A DNA stretch of 56,068 nt from Lysobacteraceae bacterium (GTDB lineage: Bacteria; Pseudomonadota; Gammaproteobacteria; Xanthomonadales; Xanthomonadaceae). A program made the translations under genes and the position numbers. The stretch is from contig JAGWUF010000012.1 of assembly GCA_028868545.1 (NCBI GenBank), positions 1-56,068 of the forward strand, in the 5' to 3' direction. Below the pieces are notes generated by a model. The model worked only from the letters and a program-made list of their open reading frames with translations. It was not told the origin of the DNA and did no database searches. Position 1 is the stretch's first letter, and the number at the start of each line of letters is the position of its first letter. Positions 26,700 through 37,240 of this stretch are shown piece by piece.

Positions 26700-28414
26700 T
26701 GAACGGTGCCCGCTGGCTGGCGCAAGCCCTGGTTGCAGAAGGCGTCGACACGCTGTTCGGGTATCCGGGCGGCGCGATCATGCCGTTCTACGATGCGCTG
26801 TACGACGTGCCGCAGCTCAAGCATGTGCTGGTACGCCACGAACAGGGCGCGGCGTTCGCCGCCAATGGCTATGCGCGGGCCAGCGGGCGCGTGGGCGTGT
26901 GCGTGGCCACCTCCGGCCCGGGGGCCACCAACCTGTTCACCGGGATTGCCGATGCACTGGTGGATTCGGTGCCGATGGTGGCCATCACCGGGCAAGTGCC
27001 CACCGCCTTGATGGGCACCGACGCGTTCCAGGAACTCGATGTGTTCGGCATGAGCTTCCCGATGGTGAAACACAGCTTCATCGTGCGCAGCGTGGACGAG
27101 CTGCCGCGAATCGTCGGCGAAGCCTTCCGCATCGCCCGCAGCGGGCGTCCCGGCCCGGTGTTGATCGACCTGCCGAAGGACGTGCAGAACGCCGACGCCA
27201 GCCACTTGCCGGCGCATGTGCCGGCAGAAGTGGAACCGCCGGATGCCCCCAAGGATGCTTCGCTGCACGAAGCACTGGCGCTGATCTCGCTGGCGCAGCG
27301 GCCCGTCATTTACGGCGGCGGCGGCATCGCGCTGGGCGATGCGGTGCAGGACTTCCGCACCTTCGTCGATGCCACCCAGATCCCGACCGTGCTGACCTTG
27401 AAAGGCCTGGGCGCATTGCCCAGCAAGCATCCTCTGAACCTGGGGATGCTGGGCATGCACGGCAGCCGCGCCGCCAATCTGGCGGTGCAGGAAGCCGATT
27501 TGCTGATCGTGGTGGGTGCGCGTTTCGACGACCGCGCCACCGGCAAGCTGGCCGAATTCGCGCCGCAGGCACGGGTGGTGCACATGGACCTGGATGCCTG
27601 CGAAATCGGCAAATTGCGGGTGGCCGATGCCGGCGTGCGCGGCGACATCCGCACCACCCTGGCCAAGCTGACGTTGCCATGCGCGGCCCATCTGCATGGC
27701 CGCAACGGCGCGGCCCGCAAGGCCTGGCGCAGCCAATGCCAACACCGCGCCCTGCAACATGCACCGCGCTACGACGCGCCCGGCAGCACCGTGTACGCAC
27801 CTGCATTGTTGAAGCAATTGTCGGAGACAGCGCCCGAGGCGTTCGTGGTGTGCGACGTGGGCCAGCACCAGATGTGGGTGGCACAGCACTGGCAGATGGA
27901 CCACCCGCGCAAGCACCTGACTTCCGGCGCACTGGGCGCGATGGGCTTCGGCCTGCCCGCCGCCATCGGCGCGCAACTGCAAGATCGCGATGCGCAAGTG
28001 ATCTGCGTCAGCGGCGATGGCTCGATCCAGATGAACCTGCAGGAACTGGCCACCCTGCGCCGCTACAACCTGCCGGTGAAGATCGTGCTGCTGGACAACC
28101 AGGCACTAGGCATGGTGCGGCAGTGGCAGGAGTTGTTCTTCGACAAGCGCTATTCCGAAATCGACCTCACCGACAACCCCGACTTCATCGCGTTGGCGCA
28201 GGCCTTCGGCATCGAAGCCCTGCACGTGGAACGCGCCGAAGACGTGGATGCCGCGCTGGATGCGCTGCTGCGCACGCCCGGCCCCGCGCTGCTGCACGTG
28301 GCCATCGACACCGCCGCCAATGTCTGGCCGCTGGTGCCCCCCAACCGCAACAACGCGCAGATGATCGACGACACCGCCGCCACGATGGAGGCCGCCCATG
28401 CGTTACCAGCTTGA
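26699..28414 (+). CDS. ilvG: Acetolactate synthase large subunit
   Basis: A 571-residue thiamine-diphosphate enzyme: the N-terminal domain has the catalytic Glu in VRHEQGAAFAANGYARASG, the central domain has the FAD/scaffold region (GMLGMHGSRAAN, VGARFDDRATGK), and the C-terminal domain has the ThDP motif GDGSIQMNLQELATLRRYNLP ending in NQ. It condenses pyruvate with pyruvate or 2-ketobutyrate. ATG 26699 overlaps the ilvC stop by one base, and the gene overlaps ilvM by 17 nt, so the subunits are translationally coupled. The adjacent IlvM-type partner makes IlvG the best name. Confidence 0.95.
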   Translation: MNGARWLAQALVAEGVDTLFGYPGGAIMPFYDALYDVPQLKHVLVRHEQGAAFAANGYARASGRVGVCVATSGPGATNLFTGIADALVDSVPMVAITGQVPTALMGTDAFQELDVFGMSFPMVKHSFIVRSVDELPRIVGEAFRIARSGRPGPVLIDLPKDVQNADASHLPAHVPAEVEPPDAPKDASLHEALALISLAQRPVIYGGGGIALGDAVQDFRTFVDATQIPTVLTLKGLGALPSKHPLNLGMLGMHGSRAANLAVQEADLLIVVGARFDDRATGKLAEFAPQARVVHMDLDACEIGKLRVADAGVRGDIRTTLAKLTLPCAAHLHGRNGAARKAWRSQCQHRALQHAPRYDAPGSTVYAPALLKQLSETAPEAFVVCDVGQHQMWVAQHWQMDHPRKHLTSGALGAMGFGLPAAIGAQLQDRDAQVICVSGDGSIQMNLQELATLRRYNLPVKIVLLDNQALGMVRQWQELFFDKRYSEIDLTDNPDFIALAQAFGIEALHVERAEDVDAALDALLRTPGPALLHVAIDTAANVWPLVPPNRNNAQMIDDTAATMEAAHALPA

Positions 28415-28634
28415 GATGACCTTGCGGCGCGCCGAGGGCGCGTTGACCCGCGTGCTGGGCACCGCCGAACGGCGCGGCTTCCAGCCGGTGTCGGTGCAGG
28501 GCGAGGCGCACGACGATGGCGCGTCCTGGCGGCTGCGGATGACGGTGGAAGGCAGCCGCGAACCGGAAAGCCTGCAGCACCAGCTGGCCAAGCTGCACGA
28601 CTGCCTGACGGTGGAGGTACAGCCATGCGCATGA
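28398..28634 (+). CDS. ilvM: Acetolactate synthase small (ACT) subunit, IlvM type
   Basis: A 78-residue single ACT-domain protein (YQLEMTLRRAEGALTRVLGTAERRGFQP; LQHQLAKLHDCLTVEV), the size of IlvM (about 87) and half that of IlvH/IlvN. Family knowledge: IlvM-type subunits activate the large subunit but usually give weak valine feedback. It overlaps ilvG by 17 nt. Its stop overlaps the ATG of a 17-codon mini-ORF. Confidence 0.9.
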   Translation: MRYQLEMTLRRAEGALTRVLGTAERRGFQPVSVQGEAHDDGASWRLRMTVEGSREPESLQHQLAKLHDCLTVEVQPCA

Positions 28635-28684
28635 GCATCGTGCTTCCGCATCCCAAGGCGCGCGGCCCGCAGGCAGCACGCTGA
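28631..28684 (+). CDS. 17-codon mini-ORF bridging ilvM and ilvA
   Basis: ATG 28631 overlaps the ilvM stop (ATGA) and its own TGA (28682-28684) overlaps the ilvA ATG 28684 (TGATG). The peptide (MSIVLPHPKARGPQAAR) is basic and has no recognisable similarity. It could carry re-initiating ribosomes from ilvM to ilvA; whether the peptide itself matters is unknown, and chance is possible at this length. Confidence 0.4.
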   Translation: MSIVLPHPKARGPQAAR

Positions 28685-29873
28685 TGGAGCCGCAGGTAGC
28701 CACCGCCACAACGGTCACCGCCAGCGACGTGCTGGCGGCACAGGCGCGGCTGCGGCGCTATCTGGAGGTCACCCCCACGCACTATGCGGAGCGCTTCGGC
28801 TGCTGGTTGAAGCTGGAAAACCTGCAACGCACCGGCTCGTACAAGGTGCGCGGTGCGATGAACGCGTTGCTGGCGGCGCGTGAGCGTGGCGATGCCCGCC
28901 CCACCATTGCCGCCTCCGCTGGCAACCACGCGCAAGGCTTGGCGTGGGCGGCGTATCGGCTGGGCTTGCAAGCCATCACGGTGATGCCGAAAACCGCGCC
29001 GCAAACCAAGATTGCCGGGGTGGCGCACTGGGGCGCGACGGTGCGCCTGCATGGCGACACCTACGACGAAGCCAAGGCCTTCGCCGCCGAGCTGGCAGAG
29101 CAGCACGACTACCGCTTGCTGTCCGCCTTCGACGACTCCGACGTCATCGCCGGGCAAGGCACGGTGGGGCTGGAGATTGCAAGCAGCCTGTCGCCGGACG
29201 TGGTGATCGTGCCGATTGGCGGCGGCGGCTTGGCGTCGGGCGTGGCGTTGGCGCTGAAGGCGCAAGGCGTGCGGGTGATCGGCGCGCAGGTGGAAGGCGT
29301 GGATTCCATGGCGCGCGCGCTGCGTGGCGACACCCGCATCATCGAACCGGTGGCCACCCTGGCCGATGGCGTGAAAGTGAAAGTACCCGGCGAGTTGACC
29401 CGCCGCGTGCTGGCAGAGCTGCTGGACGACGTGGTGATCGTGCGCGAAGCCGAGCTGCGCGAAACCCTGGTGCGGCTGGCGCTGGAAGAACATTTGATTG
29501 CCGAAGGCGCAGGCGCGCTGGCACTGGCCGCCGGCAAACGCATCGCCGCCAAACGCAAATGCGCGGTGGTGTCGGGCGGCAACCTGGATGCCGGCGTGCT
29601 GGCCACCCTGCTGCAAGACGTGCGCCCGCGGCCACCGCGCAAACCGCGTCAACGGCAGCGCGAGCCTGCACTTATCACCTCCCCCTGCAAGGCAGGGGGA
29701 GGCTGGGAGGGGGTGCTCTTTACCCGAACAGCAAAAGCACCCCTCCCCAACCCTCCCCTTCGCGCGTTGCGCGAAAGGGAGGGAGAACGCAGCCCCAATC
29801 CTCCCCATCGCGCACTGCGCGAAAGGGAGGGAGAAAAACACGGGCACATCAGAATTCCAGAGGATAGCGTGGC

Positions 29874-29877
<4 letters not shown>
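28684..29877 (+). CDS. ilvA: Threonine deaminase, catalytic-only form with repeat-derived C-terminal tail
   Basis: A 397-residue PLP enzyme. Lys54 in [12 protein letters not shown] is the Schiff-base lysine, [11 protein letters not shown] and the phosphate-binding [10 protein letters not shown] loop follow. The conserved fold ends near residue 320 ([12 protein letters not shown]). There is no C-terminal ACT-type regulatory domain, so this is the short TdcB-like kind, not expected to be inhibited by isoleucine like biosynthetic IlvA. Residues from about 332 to 397 come from a palindromic intergenic repeat and contain two copies of [14 protein letters not shown]. The stop overlaps the leuA ATG as ATGA. 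It makes 2-ketobutyrate for isoleucine; its operon position supports a biosynthetic role. Confidence 0.9.
29678..29835. repeat. Composite palindromic (REP-like) element inside the ilvA 3' end
   Basis: Four hairpins in about 160 bp. First: CCTCCCCCTGC and GCAGGGGGAGG, 11-bp perfect arms (29678-29702). Second: GGGAGGGGGTGCT against AGCACCCCTCCC (about 29705-29747), one bulge. Third: CCCTCCCCTTCGCGC and GCGCGAAAGGGAGGG (29751-29783), 14 of 15. Fourth: CCTCCCCATCGCGC and GCGCGAAAGGGAGG (29800-29830), 12 of 14. Such elements are normally intergenic in this lineage; this one is open in the ilvA frame. Confidence 0.8.
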
Positions 29878-31433
<1,556 letters not shown>

Positions 31434-31470
31434 TCCAAATTCCCTACTCACTTCCTGCAAAGACACACCC

Positions 31471-32559
31471 ATGCACGCCAATATTCTTGTATTGCCCGGT
31501 GACGGCATCGGCCCTGAAGTCACCGCCGCCGGCGTCGCCGTGCTGCGCAGCGTGGCCGAACGCTACGGCCACGACTTCCATTTCGAAGAACAACTGATCG
31601 GCGGGGCCGCCATCGACGCCACCGGCCAACCATTGCCGGACGCCACCTTGCAGGCCGCACAGCGCGCCGATGCGGTGTTGCTGGGCGCAGTGGGCGGGCC
31701 GAAGTGGTCGGACCCCAATGCCAAGGTGCGGCCCGAACAAGGCCTGCTGGCCATTCGCAAAGCACTGGGCCTGTTCGCCAATGTGCGGCCGGTGAAACCG
31801 CACTCCGCTACGCTTGGGGCCTCGCCGATCAAGGCGCATTTGCTGCAAGGGGTGGATTTGATCGTGGTGCGCGAGCTCACCGGCGGCATTTATTTTGGCG
31901 ACAAAACCCGCAGCAACAGCGATGCCTCTGACCTGTGCCGCTACAGCGTTGCCGAGATCGAACGCGTGGTGCGCCACGCGGCGCAGCTGGCACGTTCGCG
32001 CAGCGGCAAATTGACCTCGGTGGACAAAGCCAACGTGCTGGAAACCTCGCGCCTGTGGCGCGATGTCACCACCCGCGTCGTGCGCGATGAATTCCCCGAC
32101 GTGCAACTGGAACACCAGCTGGTGGATTCGATGGCCATGCACCTGCTGGCCAAGCCGCGCGCCTATGACGTGATCGTCACTGAAAACATGTTCGGCGACA
32201 TCCTCACCGACGAAGCCTCGATGCTGGCCGGCTCGCTGGGTTTGCTGCCCTCCGCATCCTTGGGCGCAGGCACCAATGGGATCTACGAACCCATCCACGG
32301 CAGCGCACCCGACATTGCAGGCCGCGGCATTGCCAACCCCTACGCCACCATCCTCAGCGCCGCGCTGCTGCTGCGCCATTCATTGGGGCTGGAAGCAGAA
32401 GCGCAATGCGTCGAAAAATCCGTGGCCGAGGCACTGGACGCTGGCGTCTTCACCGCCGACCTCACCACCACCCAACCCGCCGCCAGCACCCACGCCGCCA
32501 CCGACGCGGTGCTGGCCCGCATGGACCTCGCGTGTGCTGCGGTGGCGTTGCGGGATTGA
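31471..32559 (+). CDS. leuB: 3-Isopropylmalate dehydrogenase
   Basis: A 362-residue decarboxylating dehydrogenase. N-terminal [25 protein letters not shown], the metal-binding [14 protein letters not shown] and the NAD site [21 protein letters not shown] are all present. ATG 31471 begins the family N-terminus, 37 nt after leuA, so leuB probably shares the ilv-leu transcript. It sits tail to tail with leuD across a palindromic gap. Confidence 0.96.
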   Translation: MHANILVLPGDGIGPEVTAAGVAVLRSVAERYGHDFHFEEQLIGGAAIDATGQPLPDATLQAAQRADAVLLGAVGGPKWSDPNAKVRPEQGLLAIRKALGLFANVRPVKPHSATLGASPIKAHLLQGVDLIVVRELTGGIYFGDKTRSNSDASDLCRYSVAEIERVVRHAAQLARSRSGKLTSVDKANVLETSRLWRDVTTRVVRDEFPDVQLEHQLVDSMAMHLLAKPRAYDVIVTENMFGDILTDEASMLAGSLGLLPSASLGAGTNGIYEPIHGSAPDIAGRGIANPYATILSAALLLRHSLGLEAEAQCVEKSVAEALDAGVFTADLTTTQPAASTHAATDAVLARMDLACAAVALRD

Positions 32560-32574
32560 GAGTGGGTGCCGGAT

Positions 32575-32635
32575 GGCGGATCGAGCTCCGCCCTGCACGA
32601 CCCGGAATCTTGCAGGGCGGGCCTTGACCCGCCCC
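32575..32635. repeat. Overlapping palindromes between convergent leuB and leuD
   Basis: Three stems share sequence: GGCGGA/TCCGCC (32575-32592), CCGCCCTGCA/TGCAGGGCGG (32588-32620, 10-bp perfect) and GGGCGGG/CCCGCCC (32615-32634, 7-bp perfect). They cannot all form together. No T-tract follows, so it is better called a REP-like element than a classical terminator, though it may end both transcripts. Confidence 0.7.
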
Positions 32636-32655
32636 ACAGGATCACGCCCCGCGTC

Positions 32656-33303
32656 TTACCCCACCCCGCCAAACACCCACGGCTGCGCCGCGTGATGGGT
32701 GGCCTCAAAGGCACGGATCGCGTCGGCTTCCTGCAAGGTCAGGCCGATGTCATCCAGCCCGTGCAGCAGGCAATGTTTACGGAAGGCATCCACTTCGAAA
32801 TGATGCTGCACGCCATCGGGCAGTGTCACGGTTTGCGCGTGCAGATCCACCGCCAGTGCATAGCCTTCATTGGCCTCGCACTGCGCGAATAACGCATCTA
32901 TTTCGTCCGCAGCCAGCACGATGGGCAGCAGGCCATTTTTGAAACTATTGTTGTAAAAAATATCGGCAAAACTGGGCGCGATGATGGCGCGAAAGCCGTA
33001 TTCGGCCAGCGCCCACGGCGCGTGCTCGCGCGACGAGCCGCAGCCGAAATTGGCACGCGCCAGCAGCACGCTCGCGCCCGCATAGCGCGGCTGGTTGAGC
33101 ACGAACTCGGGGTTCAACGGCCGCGCCGAACAGTCCTGCCCCGGTTGACCGACGTCCTGATAGCGCCATTCGTCGAACAGATTCGGCCCGAAGCCGCTGC
33201 GCTTGATCGACTTCAGAAATTGCTTGGGAATGATCTGGTCGGTATCCACATTGGCGCGGTCCAGCGGCACGGCCAGACCGGTGTGGGTGGTGAACGGATT
33301 CAT
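32656..33303 (-). CDS. leuD: 3-Isopropylmalate dehydratase small subunit
   Basis: A 215-residue Leu[31 protein letters not shown] at the start, the swivel-domain motif [20 protein letters not shown] and [16 protein letters not shown]. It pairs with LeuC to isomerise 2- to 3-isopropylmalate. Its ATG overlaps the leuC stop as ATGA. Confidence 0.96.
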   Translation of the reverse strand: MNPFTTHTGLAVPLDRANVDTDQIIPKQFLKSIKRSGFGPNLFDEWRYQDVGQPGQDCSARPLNPEFVLNQPRYAGASVLLARANFGCGSSREHAPWALAEYGFRAIIAPSFADIFYNNSFKNGLLPIVLAADEIDALFAQCEANEGYALAVDLHAQTVTLPDGVQHHFEVDAFRKHCLLHGLDDIGLTLQEADAIRAFEATHHAAQPWVFGGVG

Positions 33304-34721
33304 GCCAGCTCCCTGACGTCGATGAAGTGGCCGGCGATCGCGGCGGCGGCGGCCATCGCCGGGCTGACCAGATGGGTGCGGCCGCCGTTGCCCTGACGGC
33401 CTTCGAAATTGCGGTTGGAGGTGGACGCGCAGTGCTCGCCGCTTTCCAGCCGGTCGGGATTCATCGCCAGGCACATCGAGCAACCCGGCTCGCGCCATTC
33501 AAAGCCGGCGTCCACGAAAATCTTATCCAACCCTTCCTGCTCGGCCTGCGCTTTCACCAGCCCGGAACCCGGCACCACCAGCGCCTGTTTCACCGTCGCC
33601 GCGACTTTGCGACCCTTCGCCACCACCGCGGCGGCGCGCAGGTCCTCGATCCGGGCATTGGTGCAAGAGCCGATGAACACACGGTCCAGGCGGATCTCGG
33701 TGATCGGCTGGCGGGCGCACAGGCCCATGTACTTCAGCGCGCGCGCGATGGCGTCGCGCTTCACGGGGTCGGGCTCCTGCGCCGGGTCGGGCACCTGCGC
33801 ATCCACCGGCAGCACCATCTCCGGCGAGGTGCCCCAGCTCACCTGCGGACGGATGTCTTCGGCGCGCAGTTCGATGTCGGTATCGAAACGTGCGTCCTCG
33901 TCGGAGACCAGCGTGCGCCACAGCGCCGCCGCCTGCTCGAACGCCTCGCCCTGCGGCGCGAACGGACGGCCGCGCACGTAGTCGATGGTCTTCTCGTCCA
34001 CCGCCACCATGCCGACCCGCGCACCGGCCTCGATCGCCATGTTGCAGACGGTCATGCGGCCTTCCATCGACAGCGCGCCGATCGCGCTGCCGGCAAATTC
34101 CAGCGCGTGGCCATTGCCGCCGGCGGTGCCGATCTTGCCGATGATCGCCAGCACGATGTCCTTGGCGGTCACGCCCGGCGGCAGTTCGCCATCCACGCGC
34201 ACCCGCATGTTCTTCATCTTCTGCGCGACCAGGCACTGCGTGGCCAGCACGTGCTCGACCTCCGAGGTGCCGATGCCGTGCGCCAGCGCGCCGAATGCGC
34301 CATGCGTGGAAGTGTGCGAATCGCCGCAGACAATGGTCATGCCCGGCAGCGTCGCGCCCTGCTCGGGGCCGACCACGTGCACGATGCCCTGCCGCGCGTC
34401 GTTCATCCTGAACTCCGGGATGCCGAAATCCGCGCAATTCTCGTCCAGCGTCTGCACCTGCAGCCGCGCCACTTCATCGCTGATCGCGGCCAACCCGCCG
34501 GCGCGCTCAATGCGGGTGGTGGGCACGTTGTGATCCGGCGTGGCGATGTTGGCAGCCACCCGCCACGGCGTGCGGCCCGCCAAGCGCAAGCCTTCGAAGG
34601 CCTGCGGCGAGGTCACTTCATGCAGGATGTGGCGGTCGATGTAGAGCAGCGAAGAACCGTCGTCGCGACGGCTGACTTCGTGCATCTCCCACAGTTTGTC
34701 GTACAGGGTTTTTCCGGACAT
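33300..34721 (-). CDS. leuC: 3-Isopropylmalate dehydratase large subunit
   Basis: A 473-residue aconitase-family protein with three 4Fe-4S Cys: one in [13 protein letters not shown] and two in [11 protein letters not shown]-terminal [13 protein letters not shown] and [20 protein letters not shown] are typical. ATG 34721 gives the family N-terminus. It is divergent from a LysR-type gene, with two inverted repeats in the gap. Confidence 0.96.
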   Translation of the reverse strand: MSGKTLYDKLWEMHEVSRRDDGSSLLYIDRHILHEVTSPQAFEGLRLAGRTPWRVAANIATPDHNVPTTRIERAGGLAAISDEVARLQVQTLDENCADFGIPEFRMNDARQGIVHVVGPEQGATLPGMTIVCGDSHTSTHGAFGALAHGIGTSEVEHVLATQCLVAQKMKNMRVRVDGELPPGVTAKDIVLAIIGKIGTAGGNGHALEFAGSAIGALSMEGRMTVCNMAIEAGARVGMVAVDEKTIDYVRGRPFAPQGEAFEQAAALWRTLVSDEDARFDTDIELRAEDIRPQVSWGTSPEMVLPVDAQVPDPAQEPDPVKRDAIARALKYMGLCARQPITEIRLDRVFIGSCTNARIEDLRAAAVVAKGRKVAATVKQALVVPGSGLVKAQAEQEGLDKIFVDAGFEWREPGCSMCLAMNPDRLESGEHCASTSNRNFEGRQGNGGRTHLVSPAMAAAAAIAGHFIDVRELA

Positions 34722-34787
34722 GGGTCGCCTCGCCTCGCGGCAATCGCACTTCGGCAGCCAGCTTGCCGGCTTTCCTTCCATGACTCA

Positions 34788-34808
34788 AATGGATATTTTT
34801 CATCCATT
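34788..34808. promoter_or_regulatory. Inverted repeat between leuC and lysR, candidate operator
   Basis: AATGGAT (34788-34794) and ATCCATT (34802-34808), perfect 7-bp arms with a 7-bp AT-rich centre. Size and position (between a LysR gene and its divergent neighbour) suit a LysR-type binding site. Confidence 0.6.
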
Positions 34809-34810
34809 CT

Positions 34811-34825
34811 ATTCCTGATGGGAAT
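34811..34825. promoter_or_regulatory. Second inverted repeat overlapping the lysR ribosome-binding region
   Basis: ATTCC (34811-34815) and GGAAT (34821-34825) with a 5-bp centre, just before ATG 34829. It could serve autoregulation, or hide the GGGA ribosome-binding sequence in a hairpin. Short, so possibly chance. Confidence 0.3.
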
Positions 34826-34828
34826 GCA

Positions 34829-35698
34829 ATGGACCTCGCCAACCTCGCTGCCTTCGTCGCCGTGGCCGAACACGGCGGGTTTTCCGCCGCCGCCGAACAG
34901 CTGCACATCACCCAGCCGGCGGTGAGCAAGCGCATCGCCCAGCTGGAGGCATCGCTGGACGCGCGGCTGTTCGACCGGCTGGGCCGGCAGGTGGTGCCCA
35001 CCGAGGCCGGGCGCACGCTGCTGCCGCGCGCACAACGGCTGCTGGCCGACGCCGACGATGCGCGACGGGCGCTGCGCGAAGTGGGCGAGGGCGTCGGCGG
35101 CACGCTGCGGTTCGCCACCAGCCACCACATCGGTCTGCACCGGCTTCCGCCGTTGCTGCGCCGGTTCGCGGGGAAATACCCGCAGGTGGAACTGGACATC
35201 CGCTTCATGGATTCCGAACAGGCCTGGAACGAGGTGCTGCAAGGGCGGATCGAGCTGGCGCTGACCACGCTCGGGCCGGCCACGCCGCCGCTGCAGGCCA
35301 CATCGCTGTGGCACGACCCGCTCTGCTTCGTGGCGGCGGCCACGCATCCGCTGGCGCAACGCAAGACGCTTGCGCTGGCCGATCTGTCCGCGCACTCGGC
35401 GGTGCTGCCCGACCCCGGCACGTTCACCCACCGCATCGTCGCCGAGGCCTTTGCCAGCCGTGGCCTGCCGCTGCGCCTGCGGATGACCACGCACTCCCTG
35501 GAAACCCTCAAGATGCTGGCCAGCGTGGGGCTGGCGTGGAGCGTGCTGCCGCAGACCCTGCTGGACCGCAGCCTGCGCGTGCTGCCGCTGCGCGGGGTAA
35601 AACTGTCTCGCGAACTGGGCCTGGTGACGCACACCGGCCGCACGCCCTCGCGTGCGGCGCAGGCGTTCACCCAGCTGCTGTGGCAACACGCGGATTGA
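34829..35698 (+). CDS. LysR-family transcriptional regulator, likely of leuCD
   Basis: A 289-residue LysR-type regulator with the N-terminal helix-turn-helix (FSAAAEQLHITQPAVSKRIAQLE) and an inducer-binding domain (GTLRFATSHHIGLHRLPPLLRRF; FVAAATHPLA; SLETLKMLASVGLAWSVLP). GGGA lies 7 nt before ATG 34829. Divergent to leuC, with an inverted repeat between, so it most likely controls leuCD and itself. Which metabolite it senses cannot be read from sequence. Confidence 0.9.
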   Translation: MDLANLAAFVAVAEHGGFSAAAEQLHITQPAVSKRIAQLEASLDARLFDRLGRQVVPTEAGRTLLPRAQRLLADADDARRALREVGEGVGGTLRFATSHHIGLHRLPPLLRRFAGKYPQVELDIRFMDSEQAWNEVLQGRIELALTTLGPATPPLQATSLWHDPLCFVAAATHPLAQRKTLALADLSAHSAVLPDPGTFTHRIVAEAFASRGLPLRLRMTTHSLETLKMLASVGLAWSVLPQTLLDRSLRVLPLRGVKLSRELGLVTHTGRTPSRAAQAFTQLLWQHAD

Positions 35699-35738
35699 TG
35701 GCGGGCATGCACACGATGGGTAGCGCGGTCATTAATTG

Positions 35739-35755
35739 TACCGTTCAGTATGGTA
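35739..35755. promoter_or_regulatory. Imperfect palindrome at the tetR-type promoter
   Basis: TACCGTTC, central A, GTATGGTA: six of eight arm positions pair as an inverted repeat. The 3' end overlaps a -10 box TATACT at 35754-35759, 27 bp upstream of the TetR ATG. A dimer bound here would block the promoter. Confidence 0.45.
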
Positions 35756-35786
35756 TACTGCCACCTCACTCGGAACGCATGCCGCC

Positions 35787-36431
35787 ATGCCCCATAGCCC
35801 GCCCCCGCGCAAACCTGCCAGCCCCGGCCGCCCGAAGGATCTCGCCAAACGTGCGGCGATTCTGGACGCTGCCAAATGCCTGTTCGTCCAGCACGGCTTC
35901 AATGGCGTCAGCATGGATCAGATCGCGGCCGAAGCCGGAGTTTCCAAGCTCACCGTCTACAGCCACTTCGGCGACAAGGATCGCCTGTTTGCCGAGGCCG
36001 TGCGCGCGCACTGCGAGCAGGGCATGCCGACGCGGCTGTTCGAACCGGCGCCGGAAGTGCCGCTGCGGGAGCGCCTGACCGAAATCGGCGCGGCCTTCTT
36101 CGCCATGATCATGACCCCCGAGGCCATTGCCGGGCACCGCATCCTGTGTTCCCCGGAAATTGCCACCAGCCACATGCCGGCGATTTTCTGGGAAGCGGGG
36201 CCGCAGCAGGTGCAAAACGGTTTCACCGCCCTGCTGGAGCGCCGCATCGCCGCCGGCGAACTGGAGATCGATGCCCCGGAGCGCGCCGCCAGCCACTTCT
36301 TCACCCTGATCAAGGGCGAACCGCATGCGCAGGCCGTGTTCGGCTATTGCTGCAGCGGCCATCCCGACACCCCGCCGGTGCATATCGCCAGCGTGGTGGA
36401 GCTGTTCCTGCGCGCCTATGGCAAACACTGA
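35787..36431 (+). CDS. TetR/AcrR-family regulator
   Basis: A 214-residue protein. After a Pro/Lys-rich N-terminus (MPHSPPPRKPASPGRPKD) comes the TetR helix-turn-helix: AILDAAKCLFVQHGFNGVSMDQIAAEAGVSKLTVYSHFGDKDRLF. The ligand domain is all-helical with a Cys pair near the end (FGYCCSG). ATG 35787 is chosen over 35736 because the latter lies inside the presumed promoter and operator. It lies 135 nt upstream of pcm-like and tolC genes on the same strand; control of tolC-dependent efflux is a guess from position. Confidence 0.9.
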   Translation: MPHSPPPRKPASPGRPKDLAKRAAILDAAKCLFVQHGFNGVSMDQIAAEAGVSKLTVYSHFGDKDRLFAEAVRAHCEQGMPTRLFEPAPEVPLRERLTEIGAAFFAMIMTPEAIAGHRILCSPEIATSHMPAIFWEAGPQQVQNGFTALLERRIAAGELEIDAPERAASHFFTLIKGEPHAQAVFGYCCSGHPDTPPVHIASVVELFLRAYGKH

Positions 36432-36566
36432 ACGACACCGTGCAACGCCATTGGTGCCGGTGACTTCCGGCACTGCGTGCTGGTGTACCAACACGCCCAC
36501 ACTGCCGGCCAATCCAGCCGCTGGCGGCATTAAACTAGTCGGCTCCCCGCATCGGATTCTGCAGAC

Positions 36567-37220
36567 ATGAACATCAACTTTGCCCGCACCCGTGAAACCA
36601 TGGTGGAACAGCAGATCCGCCCATGGGACGTGCTGGATGTCCGCGTGCTGGACACCCTGGGCACGCTGCCGCGCGAGGCCTTCGTGGCCGATGCGCTGCG
36701 CGGGCTGGCGTACGCCGATACCGAATTGCCGCTGGGGCACGGCGAAACCATGATGAAGCCGGTGCTGGAAGGCCGCTGCCTGCAGGCCCTGCTGCCGCTG
36801 GCACATGAAAGCGTGCTGGAAATCGGCACCGGCAGCGGCTATCTGGCCGCCTGCCTCGGGCGCCTGGCGCGCGAGGTCGTGAGCGTCGAGCAGCACGCCG
36901 ACCTGGCCGAAGTGGCGCAGGCCCGGCTGGCCAATGCCGGCGTTGGCAATGTCAACGTGCGCAACGCCGATGCGATGACATGGAACCCCGGTCGCAGCTT
37001 CGACGTGATGTGTGTCACTGGTGCCGTCGACACCCTCCCGGCACGCTTCCTGGAATGGCTCAATCCGAACGGCCGCATGTTCGTGGTGCGTGGCCGGGCC
37101 CCGGTGATGGAAGCGGTGCTGGTGCATCGCACGGTCAACGGCAGCCGCATCGAGACGTTGTTCGAAACCGAATTGCCCTATTTGACGGGGGCCGCGCCCG
37201 CTCCTGCCTTCACCCTGTAA
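36567..37220 (+). CDS. Protein-L-isoaspartate O-methyltransferase-like protein
   Basis: A 217-residue SAM methyltransferase of the Pcm family: MVEQQIRPWDVLDVRVLDTLGTLPREAFV, SAM motif VLEIGTGSGYLAACLGRLA and the acidic residue VSVEQHADLA. The substrate-loop motif of repair enzymes (GQTISQP) is replaced by GHGETMMKPVLEGR, so this is the divergent subgroup often encoded before tolC, and repair of isoaspartate is not assured. It ends 20 nt before tolC and is likely co-transcribed. Confidence 0.85.
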   Translation: MNINFARTRETMVEQQIRPWDVLDVRVLDTLGTLPREAFVADALRGLAYADTELPLGHGETMMKPVLEGRCLQALLPLAHESVLEIGTGSGYLAACLGRLAREVVSVEQHADLAEVAQARLANAGVGNVNVRNADAMTWNPGRSFDVMCVTGAVDTLPARFLEWLNPNGRMFVVRGRAPVMEAVLVHRTVNGSRIETLFETELPYLTGAAPAPAFTL

Positions 37221-37240
37221 GCCGCCAAGGAATCCTCCCC

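Noticed and set aside
29678-29835. Palindromes considered as a true terminator for ilvA.
   Set aside because: No T-tract follows any stem, the frame stays open through all four, and ilvA and leuA are coupled by an ATGA overlap.
32575-32635. Competing stems between leuB and leuD considered as a riboswitch.
   Set aside because: The element lies downstream of both genes in a convergent gap, so it cannot control their initiation or elongation as a leader would.
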